Below, in pieces: positions 1 through 10,633 of a DNA stretch of 64,000 nucleotides. The position numbers and the translations under genes were made by a program. The stretch spans positions 342,348,644-342,412,643 of the forward strand of contig NC_061514.1 of the NCBI RefSeq assembly GCF_022539505.1, read 5' to 3'. The notes below the pieces were generated by a model that was not told the DNA's origin, searched no databases, and saw nothing but the letters and a program-made list of their open reading frames with translations. Each line of letters starts with the position of its first letter. The stretch's first letter is position 1. The stretch is from Lolium rigidum. Taxonomy: Eukaryota > Streptophyta > Magnoliopsida > Poales > Poaceae.

Positions 1-949
1 ACACGTGCAGGACGAAGACTCACGCCTATGTGCTTTGCTTATCATCGCCATCAAGAAAAGATCATGTTGGACTAATACTATAAAACGCTATGTAATCAAG
101 ATTGCTATGTATATATGTGAATATTTTTAGTAGGCAACATTGCACACCAATACGATCGCTCGAACGAAAACAAAACTCAAGAAGTCATGGCGTCGATTCC
201 CTCATGGTCTGACCTCCCGCTCGATGTTCTAGGCCTGATCGTCGCCCGCCTCCCGTACCCTGCCGACCGCGCGCGCTCCCGCGCTGTCTGCCGGTCGTGG
301 CACTCCGCCGTCCGCCGCCATGGCCACCAGCTCCCCTGGATTTTCCGCTTGAACGGCAAGGTCAGCACTCTCTCCGACGGCCGCTCGCATCGCATGCCTT
401 CCGTCCCCGACGGCACGATCTGCGTCAGCTCCTCGGACGACTGGCTCCTCCTCGGCTTCTTCCACATCAGAAAGAAGGTCTATTAATTGCATTGACAGCT
501 ATCTCTTGCACAATGGATTCTCCAACACGTCCATCCCGCTCCCTGAGCTTGACTTCCTCGTCCGCAAGGATAAAAGAATCCGCATGTTCCGCATACGGTC
601 TATTTGCGGATGACTTGGTCATTGGCGCAATTACCACAAGCCTGACACACCCGCTCGTCGTAATCAGACCAGGGAAGGGTGTTTGGTTGCCGGAGCCGCG
701 AGCAGAACCATACATCTATATCATTGACATTGCATTCCTTGGCGATACACTTTACGGCATCACCCTAGCCGAGGACCTTGTCCCTCTCTACCTCAAATCG
801 GATGCTGATGGCAGGCCCATCGTTACCATGGGTAGGCGTGTCATCAAGCAACCATCAGATTACCATGGTTACGTCCCGTGGACTGGATCTGATGATGATG
901 ACGACAAGCACGAGCAGGCGGCTAGTGCTTACCACGAGTATGATGTGAC

Positions 950-1534
<585 letters not shown>

Positions 1535-1972
1535 GATGCCAGCAGTGGCAAGTGATTTTAATTGTTTTAATCGTTCGCACGAAAGTATATCCGATGATGA
1601 AATCACTTATTGGAACCTCGTCGAGTCAAGTGGGAAGCTTCTCATGGTGAGGACACATATGCACATCATCCCTGGTGACTACTCCGTCTTATCCCTTTGC
1701 CCCATAGATGTTTTCGAAGCCGAGACATGCACGCATGGGTACCTATGGTTAATGGGCTTGGCGGTGGCCGAGCACTCTTCATGGGACTCGACTTTTCCAA
1801 GTTTGTTTCTGCACCTCTTGGAGTAGTGGAGGAGGACGCCATCTATTTGATCCAGTCAGGTGAGGTGTTCAATATGAAGACTCAAACATGTAGCCTGCAA
1901 CGGTTTTGTGAGCCTACTCGTTGGGGACAATGTGGAGACTTGCTCTTCCCACCCGAGTTGGTGCTTCGATAA

Positions 1973-2534
1973 TGGAGTACCATTCCATAAGAAAATAATA
2001 GATTTGGAAGAAAATACATTGCATTCTACTTTTCCTTACACCCATTTAGCTATAAGGCATATATTTTCCGTTACTGTTGGTCACAATAAATTGGCTCAGT
2101 TCTTTATTTACTGGGAAAATGGGCTCTATTATTATTATGTTGAGTAATATCTTGTCAATGTGGTAGCATAATCTGGTTTTGTATTTTCATATTTTTTTGT
2201 TAACTTTTTTTTTGTGTGCAGCAGCTTCAGAAACGAGGCTAATCTTTTTGATCTTTGTGAGCCATGCATGGTGGAGTCTGTGCCTAGTATGGTTTATATC
2301 GATCTGCGTTCTTAGGAAGGAACTATATGGAAAATACATTGATGTTCATAGGTAGACATCTATCATGCGGCTCACTGTATAAGATGTAAATGACTGTATT
2401 TGGTGAGGGGGTTTAGATGTTTCTGCCGGGCGTACAATAGTATGCCACGTGTGGCAGGGTAAGGCCAATTAAATTCTGTACCAGTTGTTTGGTCCAAAGC
2501 TATTTATCTGAAGTAAAGCGCATACACATTTTTA
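1973..2534. other. Intergenic, no recognised feature
   Basis: AT-rich sequence after the F-box relic. It probably includes its former 3' UTR. I see no gene, repeat boundary or RNA gene here. Confidence 0.5.
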
Positions 2535-2537
2535 TAA

Positions 2538-3846
2538 GGGCATCTCCAACGGGGCGATGTAAACGGACGCTGAGCGAGTATTTGTGTCCGCCGTGACCGA
2601 AAATGCGTCTAGGTCCTCCTCCAGCGGGGCGACGCAAAGTGACCGGACCGTCCGCGGCGACGCAAACCTGGCCCAAATATGCGTCAGGTTTGCGTCTCCA
2701 CGGACGCTCCGCGGTCGCGCCGAGCGTCCTCCTTTTCCTACCCGGTCCCGCAAGTCAGAGACAGCGAAATCGACCGCTTCAATTTGCTTCTATTTCCCCA
2801 TCTTTGTTGCCCTAGTGCGATGCCACCACCCCAACCCCACCCGCCGCCGTCCCGCCGCAGCGCCGCAGTACTCGCCGCCCGGCTCGGTTCTCACCGCGCG
2901 GGAGAGCAGGATCGTACTCGGGGTTGGCTCCGGCGCGTACCTGCCGGCTGTTTTGGCGCCAAACGTTGCCGGTTGCGCCGCCCTTCCGCGCCGCCCATGA
3001 CATGTTCGGTCAATTGCGCCGATAGCTTTCTTCTCCTGTTTTCGGCGCTATTGTGTGCGGCCATTGTGCGCCGCCCTTCCACGCCGCCCACAGGCTCATG
3101 CAAGGCAAAGCTCCCCGAGTGAGCTATGAGGTTAATGGAAATGAATATGACAAGCCATATTATCTTGTTGATGGCATCTACCGTGACTGGGCCACACTGG
3201 TGAAGACTGTCTGTAATCCAAACTCCGAGAAGACGAGGAGGTTTGCCAAGATGCAAGAGGCTTGCAGGAAAGGTGTGGAGCGCGGATTTGGTGTGCTCCA
3301 AGCTCGGTGGGCAATGCTCCGTCACCCGGCAAGAACATGGTCGCTGAAGATCATGCATGAGGTGATGACATGCTGCGTGATCATGCACAATATGATCGTT
3401 GAGAACGAGCGTCCTGATGGCCTCAATGATAACCACTGGGAATTGCAAGGTGAGCTGGTTGCGCCACTCCTTGGAGCTTTATCTTGGGAGAACTATCTGC
3501 ATATTAATGTAGAAGTAACTGACGAGAACGTGTGCAAACGGCTGCAGACGGATCTGATTGAGCATCAGTGGAAATTGGCTGGCCATGAAGACCATGCCTA
3601 GAGGAATACCATCTTATTTTCATGTAGACTTTTTAAAATTTGGATGTAACTATGACTTCGTTAAAACTCTTTATTTTGTTGTTTTCAAACTTCATAATTC
3701 ATGCCGACGCGGAAATGTGTCGAGCCACTGGAGGCACCCCCAGGCGTAAACGGACGCACGGACAAAAACGGTCTTTCTCGCGTCCGCTACGCAACGCAAA
3801 CGGACGCTCGCGGACACCAATTTGCGTCGCGCCGCTGGAGATGCCC
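2538..3846 (+). mobile_element. PIF/Harbinger DNA transposon, internally deleted (1309 bp)
   Basis: The left end reads GGGCATCTCCAACGGGGCGA and the right end is its inverted counterpart ending GGAGATGCCC. The element is flanked by the 3-bp duplication TAA (2535-2537 and 3847-3849), the TWA target expected for PIF/Harbinger. Subterminal regions are rich in GACGCAAAC motifs. The interior keeps the C-terminal part of a transposase and lacks ORF1, so the copy is not autonomous. Confidence 0.88.
3090..3601 (+). pseudogene. Harbinger (HARBI1-like, DDE_Tnp_4) transposase, C-terminal fragment
   Basis: The open frame reads YYLVDGIYRDWATLVKTV, then SEKTRRFAKMQEACRKGVER and GFGVLQARWAMLRHPARTW, CCVIMHNMIVENER. 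This is the conserved C-terminal half of plant Harbinger transposases, which cut and paste the element. The Asp of the VDGIY segment and the Glu of GVERGFG match the later acidic residues of the DDE triad as known for the family. The N-terminal half with the first Asp is absent. The frame is open further upstream to 3053, but homology starts near RLMQGKAP (about 3090). It stops at TAG 3599-3601. A lone fragment like this cannot be active. Confidence 0.85.
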
Positions 3847-3849
3847 TAA

Positions 3850-4690
3850 TTACCCCACCTGTTAATATTAGGGAGTAGCTTCTCCGCCCCACACCGTGAC
3901 CCCATTTATCATTGGCCGCACCGGTCACATAGTTAGAATAAAGTGTCTCACTTGTCAACATGAATCGGTCGAATGCTTTAAGTGTGCGAGAGATGGCCGG
4001 TTCAACGAGTCTCTTGGTGGCCCCACTCGTCAGCATGCAATGGCCAAGTGACGACCCCATCCTACGCGACCCCACCCGCTAGCTCAGAACGGAAGCATGT
4101 AATGGCCAAGGCCTTTGACCTGGCGGCAACCCTCCATCCTACCGTTGAAATGCACATGTTAAGGTAGTGGAGCTTATTTTCTTGCGATGGATCACTTTCC
4201 CATGCAAGGAGAAGGAGTCGCCAATATAGCATCATTTACCCGTGCCTTTTCATTTGGGTTTTGTGGGCCACCAATTGGTACTGCCCCACCTCATTGCGGG
4301 CTATTCTGGGGTAGGAATCAACCGAGCGGCAGACAAATCCTATTTACCATTCTAGGCTTGTATTATAGGGGGTGCTGTCTGAAAGAGTTTCTTGGTGGGC
4401 CAAACTATTTATAGTTAAGCTCTTTATTTTGTTTTCTATCATTCGTGTTTTCTTTCTTTTTTCTTTTTATTTTCTGTTTAAAAAATATTTGGATTAAAAA
4501 ATCTTGATATAAAAAAGGTATAAATGTAGGAAGTGTTCCGATTTTTAAAATGTTTAACTTTTAAAAAAGTAATTTTGAAAAAAATTGCATTAAATGTTCT
4601 GCATTTTGAAAGATTTAGATTTAAAAACTTTCAGATTAAAAAACAAATTCAAAATGAAGAAAGAAAATATATAAAGCAAAAAAAACCTAC
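3850..4690. other. Intergenic, AT-rich at its right end
   Basis: No gene recognised. From about 4430 the sequence turns into A/T-rich runs of the kind that recur at 5760-6370. The LINE tail at 4692 appears to sit between these two A-rich stretches. Confidence 0.5.
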
Positions 4691-4691
4691 C

Positions 4692-5599
4692 TTTTATTGG
4701 GCCGCATGCATCATCCCAGATGGCGCCTAATGACTCATGTCGATTGTGTGGAGTACAGGATTCATGGCGGCATGCACTTCTGGAGTGTAATATGTCAAGA
4801 AACGTTTGGGCCTTGCTACCAGAAGTTATGGTTGAGGTGGTTGTCAACGTACATGAGCCTGATGCTCGAGGGTGGTTGGCAGCGGCTATTGAGGCGTTAT
4901 CGCATGAAGAGTTTACTCTGACGGCGGTGAGCTTATGGGCGATCTGGTATGCGAGACGGAAGGCGGTGTATGAGGAGGTGTTTCAAAGCCCCTTGTCCAC
5001 GCTCAGTTTTATCAATCGGTTATGTGCGGACCTGGAGACGCAGAAGACGTTTGACAAGCCAGAGAAGGGAGCAGTGTCGGCTGCTCCGAGGTGGCTTCCC
5101 CCACCATCGGGTATCACAAAAGTGAATGTTGGCGCAGCTCTATTGAAGAACAGCATGTGAGCGGCCCTGGCTGCTATTGCGAGGGACGAGGCGGGAGCTT
5201 TCCTGGGAGCATCAACCATGGTGATGGAATGTGTTGATGACCCAGAGGTTTTGGAGGCTATAGCATGTAGGGAAGGTATGTCGTTGGCTGCCGATTTGTA
5301 CCAGCGGCATGTCAAACTAGCAAGTGACTGCGCCAATGCGATCAAGAGCATCAACGGCAACGATGTTCTCTCATCGTATGGCCAGGTGGTCAGAGAGATC
5401 AGAACAACTCGGGAGGAGTTTGAGTTTTTTGAATTTGCTCATGAGGGTAGAAGATCTAATGGAGATGCACATGATCTAGCGAGATGATCTCTGTACTCCC
5501 ATGTCGGGAGGCACATTTGGCTTCACGCCCCACCTGATGATGTTTGTAATAACATTTTGATTGAATAAAGCAATAAAGGGGTGGTGTTCTAAAAAAAAG
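4692..5599 (+). mobile_element. 5'-truncated LINE (non-LTR retrotransposon), 3' end with A tail
   Basis: Only the end of ORF2 (zinc-finger and RNase H region) plus a 3' UTR with AATAAA-like sequence and an A8 tail (about 5592-5599) remain. 5' truncation plus an A tail is typical of target-primed reverse transcription. No clear target-site duplication was found. Confidence 0.75.
4720..5487 (+). pseudogene. LINE ORF2 C-terminus: zf-RVT plus RNase H-like (RVT_3) domain
   Basis: The frame from 4720 starts with a zinc-finger segment CRLCGVQDSWRHALLEC and then reads VSLWAIWYARRKAVYEE, as in plant LINE ORF2. The RNase H-like part follows: ITKVNVGAAL, EAIACREGMSLA, ASDCANAIKSI and SNGDAHDLAR. Family members have VNVDA at the first catalytic position, and here the Asp is Gly. 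A TGA at 5158-5160 interrupts the frame, which continues in phase to 5487. The domain is therefore inactive and truncated at its N-terminus. Confidence 0.8.
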
Positions 5600-6574
5600 G
5601 GGCGCCCTCTTTCACGCTCAAGGTGAAGGGGGTCGCGAGTTGGCGTCGAGGCTTTCTCTAGTTGGCCGACCCAATTCCACTTTAGCGCGTTGCCATGGTC
5701 GAGTTTCAGTGGGTACTTATTCAACTGTTTTGGTCGTATAAGTACGGAATAGCCAGATGAGCTCAGACTCAAAATTTAAAAAGTTCAAATGTGAGAAAAG
5801 TAACAATAAAAAACTCAGTTTCAATAATTGGTCAAATCTAAAAAAATGTTCAAATCCGAAAATAAAAAGTTCATATTTGAAAATTGTTCAAATTACAAAT
5901 ATTCAAAATTTAAAAATATTCAGATTTATAAATGTTGGAAATTCAAAAAATCAAATCCAAAAAGTTTTCCAAATACAAAACAAGTTCATAGTTCAAAAAG
6001 TTCATATTCCAAAATTTAAAAATTAAAAAAAGTTCAGATTTAGAAAAAAGTATAAAAAGTTGAAGTCAAAAAAGTTTGATTTTTAAAAAATGTTAGATTT
6101 GAAAAATATTCAAATTTTAAAATGTTGAATTTAATAAATGTTTAAAATTTGAAAAAGATAACAAAAAAACAAAAATGGGGAAAATACCCAAAGAGAAAAA
6201 AAAAATTCTCTTATCCTCATTTGTTCCTGTCTTTAGATAAATATTCAACAATACTGACTGAAAAAATAAGAACCTTGCAAAACCAACCGGAAAATATAAC
6301 AGAAAACGAAAATAGAAAAAAAAAACAAGGACCAGATAAACCCGACCAAAAACCAGAAAACCCAAGGGAAACCCAACCATAAGTTTTTTGAAGTTTCCCT
6401 AAACCGAAAAAGCCAGAGCACCTTGGATGTACCTGGGCCGGTCCATTTAGAAGTTATACAGGTCGAAGGGTAGGCGTGTGGGCGATAACATTCGCCTGAA
6501 GCGTCAAATAGGTTCCGCCGGCCACAAGGAGAACTAAATTGGCGAAGTTGGTGTTTGTTGGGCTGCTCTGTTTT
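5600..6574. other. Low-complexity A-rich intergenic region
   Basis: From about 5760 to 6370 the strand is dominated by short variations on TTCAAATTTAAAAA and then A-rich purine runs. Reading frames here (Lys/Asn/Phe-rich) are compositional. I see no gene. Confidence 0.6.
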
Positions 6575-6844
6575 GTTGAGCTGAGCGTCCGTTTGCATCC
6601 GCCGTGATCGAAAATGCGTCTGGGCCCTCCTCCAGCGGAGCGACGTAAAATAATTGGACCATTCGCGGCGACGCAAACCTGACCTAAATATGTGTCAGGT
6701 TTGCGTCTCCGCGGTCGCGCTGAGTGTCCGCCGAAAATGACGTAGGACCCGCGCGTTAGTGGTAGGGAGGCCGATAACATTCCCGCCTGTTGCCATTCCC
6801 GGCGCGAAAAATCAAAGTAGACCGGCGCGAGAAGTCCAGAAGCG

Positions 6845-8564
6845 ATGGACGTCCTCACCGTCGCAGCCACCACCATGGATGCCGAGGTAACCCTCGCACC
6901 CGCCGCCGCCCCACACTCCCCCGTAGCCACGACCATAGCCAGCATGGAGGCTGCAGCTCCGATGGAAACAAAGTGGGCCACCACTGGCGGCCGGGACGCA
7001 AAGCCGCATGCGGCAAAGAAGGTGTTGTCCATGGAGGAGAGATGCGTCGAGGCCGCGAAGCGTCACGGCCGGCGCAAGAGCCTGAAGGAGAGGAATGCAG
7101 CGGCTGCCGGCCAGCAGGCGTGGCAGATGCAGGTGAAAGCCAGCGTCGCGCAAGTAGGCCTCCATCCGAGCTTAGCGGACGCCTACATGCTCATCAAGCG
7201 GGAGGGGATTGCCGGCGTCGCTCCTCCGGCCTCATCGGCGATCTCGGTAAGTTTCCAGTTGCATCCTGGAACTCCCGCTCCCTTGCAGGGCCACCCGTCG
7301 TCGCGGTTCGCCTCCGGCGTGGCGTCGGTGCAGTTTAACGGGGCGCCGGTTCCCGACCTCAACCGGACGCCTAGAAGCGGTGACTCGTGTCCGGGCGCCA
7401 CACACAAGATGTGCCAGCTGCCGGAGGAGAGAATGCTGGAGCCCCGCATCATGTTTGATGAAATGGCAGCGACTGCCCCGACGATGGACGATCCGGTCTG
7501 TGAGCTCTCTCAATGTGTGCGACTTCCCTGTCATGCGTCTGACGTCCGGTCATTCGTAGGCCTATTGGACGGACCGGAATGAGACAAACATCCAGGCCAT
7601 GATCTTCGGCGGCGGCTTCGCTGGCGACGACGGGGCCGGGACAAGCCCGCAAGATGAGTGGGCACCGACGCAAGATGCGGAGGACATCGATCGCGCACGG
7701 TTGTTCGCCACCCAGCCCACACAACCAACACCCATGTGCGTCGATGAATTTGAGGACGCGCCAACACAGCCTGTGCTCACCACGGACAATGCTACGAAGA
7801 AGAAGGGGGAGAGCCACAGGACACAAGGATTCATTGATGATGTGGACAAGTGTTTGTGCGATGCGTGGCTAGCAATAAGCCATGACTACACATCAATGGC
7901 GCCCAACAAAAGAGCAAGGTGTACTGGGCCAAGGTCATGCAGGAGTACAACGAGAAGAAGACGCACCCGTCCTACCACAACCCAAGCCCTCGCACGGAAG
8001 AGTTCCTCAGAAAAAGATGGAACTACATCAAACAAGAGACAAGCAAGTTCTGCTCCGCCTTCGAACATTGCATCAACAACCCCGTTAGCTGTGCTGGCGT
8101 AACCATGATCATTCTATTCTATGTACATCATTCTGTGTGCATCATTAGCGGCTTTGACATGATTGCAGGTATCACGGGCCTTAGAGAGGTTCAAGGCAGT
8201 GCATAAAAAGGGCTACCATATGGTCCATTGCTGGGACAAGCTCAAGGACGCGCAAAAGTGGAGGACAAGCTTTGTGGCCTACGATGAAGCTGTGAAGAAT
8301 GGGACAACGGTCAACCTCGACGGCGAAGACGACGATCATGGCCATCAAGCCCTTCCACCTCGTCCCCGCGGCCATAAGGCTACCAAGACCGATCTAGCCC
8401 GGGAGGCACAGGCCATTGCGTTCACCCAGAGCCTGGAGAAGATGATGGCCGACAATCAAGCCGCCTTGGCTGCTCGGGACGAGAAGAGGCGTCTGAAAAA
8501 AAAGAAGCCGCAGCTGCCATCTTCCTTAACCTCACGAAGAGGTCAGATCAAAAGGATGAACGTC
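6845..8564 (+). pseudogene. Harbinger ORF1 (Myb/SANT-like, NAM-associated C-terminus), broken
   Basis: ATG at 6845 opens an Ala/Pro-rich N-terminus. The conserved region reads DKCLCDAWLAISHD, then VYWAKVMQEYNEKKTHPSYH and LRKRWNYIKQETSKFCSAFEH: a trihelix/Myb-like DNA-binding domain used by ORF1 proteins to bind element ends. An intron fits at about 8099-8168 (GT...TTGCAG), leading to VSRALERFKAVHKKGYHMVHCWDKLKD and the NAM-associated tail. Frame changes occur near 7585, near 7905 and in an A run near 8500. The tail is cut off by the insertion at 8565. Such proteins are often mislabelled glutathione S-transferase T3-like in grass genomes. Confidence 0.75.
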
Positions 8565-8816
8565 TGTTGACTGCCAAAACCCACCGGCGGGCAGCGGCCT
8601 TGTCAACACCGTAGAGCCGGGAAGAGCCTAGAGCTGCGGCTGGCTGAGACCCCTCCGAGCGACGGCCCGCAATGCTCTTCTGGTCACACGCGGCGATGCG
8701 AAGTGNNNNNNNNNNNNNNNNNNNNNNNNNNNNNNNNNNNNNNNNNNNNNNNNNNNNNNNNNNNNNNNNNNNNNNNNNNNNNNNNNNNNNNNNNNNNNNN
8801 NNNNNCGGTGATAACA
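8565..8816. mobile_element. Small TG...CA element with 5-bp target duplication (LTR-type)
   Basis: Starts TGTTGACTGCC and ends GATAACA, giving a TGTT/AACA terminal inversion. It is flanked by ACGTC at 8560-8564 and 8817-8821. A 5-bp duplication with TG...CA ends is the signature of LTR retrotransposon integration. It could be a solo LTR or a very small LTR element. The interior contains a 100-N gap, so true length is unknown and no family is assigned. Confidence 0.7.
8706..8805. other. Assembly gap (100 N)
   Basis: Exactly 100 N, the usual placeholder for a gap of unknown size. It lies inside the small TG...CA element. Confidence 0.99.
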
Positions 8817-9438
8817 ACGTCGAGGCCAAAAAGGCTCCTTTTGGACTTTTTATGCTATTCAGGCCTTGTTGTCCTCCTTTTGGACTCCACTTTGTGCCCT
8901 ACCATGTGCAAAGTGTGATGAACTTATTTCAGACTTCAATTTAAGGCTGTAATTTCGTGCAAATTTGAAGCTCAAATTTCTCAATTTCCTAAAAATAAAC
9001 TAGGCCGCGCCGAAAATGCGTCGGTCCGCTGGAGCCACCCCAGACGCAAACGGACGCACGACCATTTCCGTGTCCGGCAGGCGACGCAAACGGATGCCCG
9101 TGGATAATTTAAGCGTCCGAAATGCGTCGGACCCCTGGAGATGCCCTCAGAGTAAACAATTTGTTGCATAGGTTCTTTTGATCTTACCCTCGAGGAGATA
9201 CTAGTACGGAGTAGTAATAATAATTTTACTACTCTACTTCAAAAAAAAAAAAATTTACTACTCGCACTGTTAACACTGGTATATACGTACATATGGACCT
9301 TTGGCTCCACGAAAATGGACGACTCTTATTCACCTACGATACGTACCATACCCGAATCTGTAAAATATCACAATGGTACATCCATCTGATAATCCAGCCG
9401 GCGACCGTAGGAGGCTCAACAAGAATTGGTCAATTTAA

Positions 9439-10294
9439 TCAGAAGGCCGGCAACTGGACCCTGTCTTTACAGTTGCCCGTCATCGGCAGCGGGCAGTCGA
9501 TGAGCTTCTTCCCGGCGCGGTCGACGCACTGGTACACCTGGAACAGCTGCGTCTCGCCGGCGGCGCCCCTGTTGCACTCCAGGTTCGCCGTGAACCCGGT
9601 CCCCTCCTTGATGGCGTCCCTGATGCTGCTGAGGAAGTAGGTCTTCTCGTCCGACGGCGCGATCCCGGCGCCGGCGAGGATGGCGGTGAGGTTGTGCTGC
9701 GCCTTGAAGCCCAGCGCCGCGGAGAAATAGCCGTGCTGGTCCAGGCCGGAGCAGGTGCCGTGCTTCTTCCACTCGTAGCTCCAGAACTCGAAGCTCTTGC
9801 CGCTCTTGCACGCCAGCGTCGGCCAGTTGGCGTCCAGCCCCTTGAGCAGGTCCGTGATCGCGGTGATCTTTAGGGGCTCGCCGTTGTTGCAGTACTCCGG
9901 CCAGCACTTCTTCTTCCGCTTGGTCACCATCTCCAGGGCGCCGCCGCCGACCTCGCCCCGTGTCTTGCACTTGGCGTAGTTGGGCCACATCCCGTGGATG
10001 CCGAAGTCCGTCGCCGGCTTCCCCGTGTCCGGGAAGCAGCACCCCTTCTTCGTGTCACAGAAGGATCCAGGCCACTACAAACCAAACAAGTATCATCAGA
10101 TTCTTCGCCTTTTCTGGAAGCAATCTGGCAAACTTTAGATTGAACTCCACACAAGATGCGATCTTCTGGCTGTGAATTGATGAAGGGTTTTTACTCACTT
10201 GCTGAACGAGGTAGAAGAAATCGAACTCCTCCGCCGAGGAGACGGCGACGAGACAGAGCAGCAGCAGAACCGCCGAGAGCGCAACGATCTTCAT
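9439..10294 (-). CDS. Secreted RNase T2 (S-like ribonuclease)
   Basis: Two exons on the minus strand: exon 1 at 10294-10199 (32 codons, MKIVALSAVLLLLCLVAVSS signal peptide) and exon 2 at 10074-9439, with GTGAGT donor, TTTGTAG acceptor and phase 0. The joined protein is 243 aa, normal for the family. The first active-site segment is FGIHGMWPNY with catalytic His59. The second is FWSYEWKKHGTCSG with Glu133 and His137. Many Cys residues fit the disulfide pattern of extracellular enzymes. It cleaves single-stranded RNA to 2',3'-cyclic phosphate ends outside the cytosol. Plant S-like members serve phosphate recycling, senescence or defence, and which applies here is not visible. An upstream element has split its 5' region. 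Confidence 0.93.
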
Positions 10295-10331
10295 CTTCTT
10301 CGCGTACTTTGGTGATGAATTGTTGTTGCAG

Positions 10332-10340
10332 CTACTTATA
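10332..10340 (-). promoter_or_regulatory. Probable TATA box of the RNase T2 gene
   Basis: On the minus strand the sequence reads GTTATAAGTAG, about 40 bp upstream of the ATG at 10294. This would imply a short 5' UTR of roughly 10-15 nt. It is at the edge of the duplicated upstream block. Confidence 0.5.
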
Positions 10341-10633
10341 ACACGATCGATTCTCTCGAGAACAACAAGAACACGCGACGTGGATGTACAATCGTACGGT
10401 GCTAAGGTACTAATGGGGATCGGAGGAATACGCATCCGGTCTAATGGGGAATATTCCATGCATTTGCCGGGTTTAATTTCGTGGGAACGACGTGCACGCA
10501 ACAAAAGGAACACAGATTTGTTCGACCGTCGTCTACGCGGAGAGATAAACAAGATGCAATTGGAGTCCGGCCAGAGATTTAGGAGAAAACAAGTTTATTA
10601 GATAAGAGATGCCGATCTTCATCCAATCGGTTA
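10336..10633. repeat. Duplicated RNase T2 upstream block, copy 1 proximal part
   Basis: Nearly identical to 15316-15578. The copy here has about 38 extra bases (AGTCCGGCCAGAGATTTAGG region) that copy 2 lacks between short ATT repeats. It ends at the TTA (10631-10633) where the Harbinger element entered. Confidence 0.93.

Larger units (their letters stand above)
6575..9146 (+). mobile_element. PIF/Harbinger transposon, left end missing, carrying ORF1
   Basis: The right terminus GGAGATGCCC (9137-9146) and the subterminal GACGCAAACGGA motifs match the element at 2538-3846. The left subterminal region (about 6577-6720) aligns with that element's left end. The first about 40 bp, including the GGGCATCTCC terminus, is absent. 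No transposase is visible. The element carries a broken ORF1 and is itself interrupted by a small TG...CA element at 8565-8816. Confidence 0.75.
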
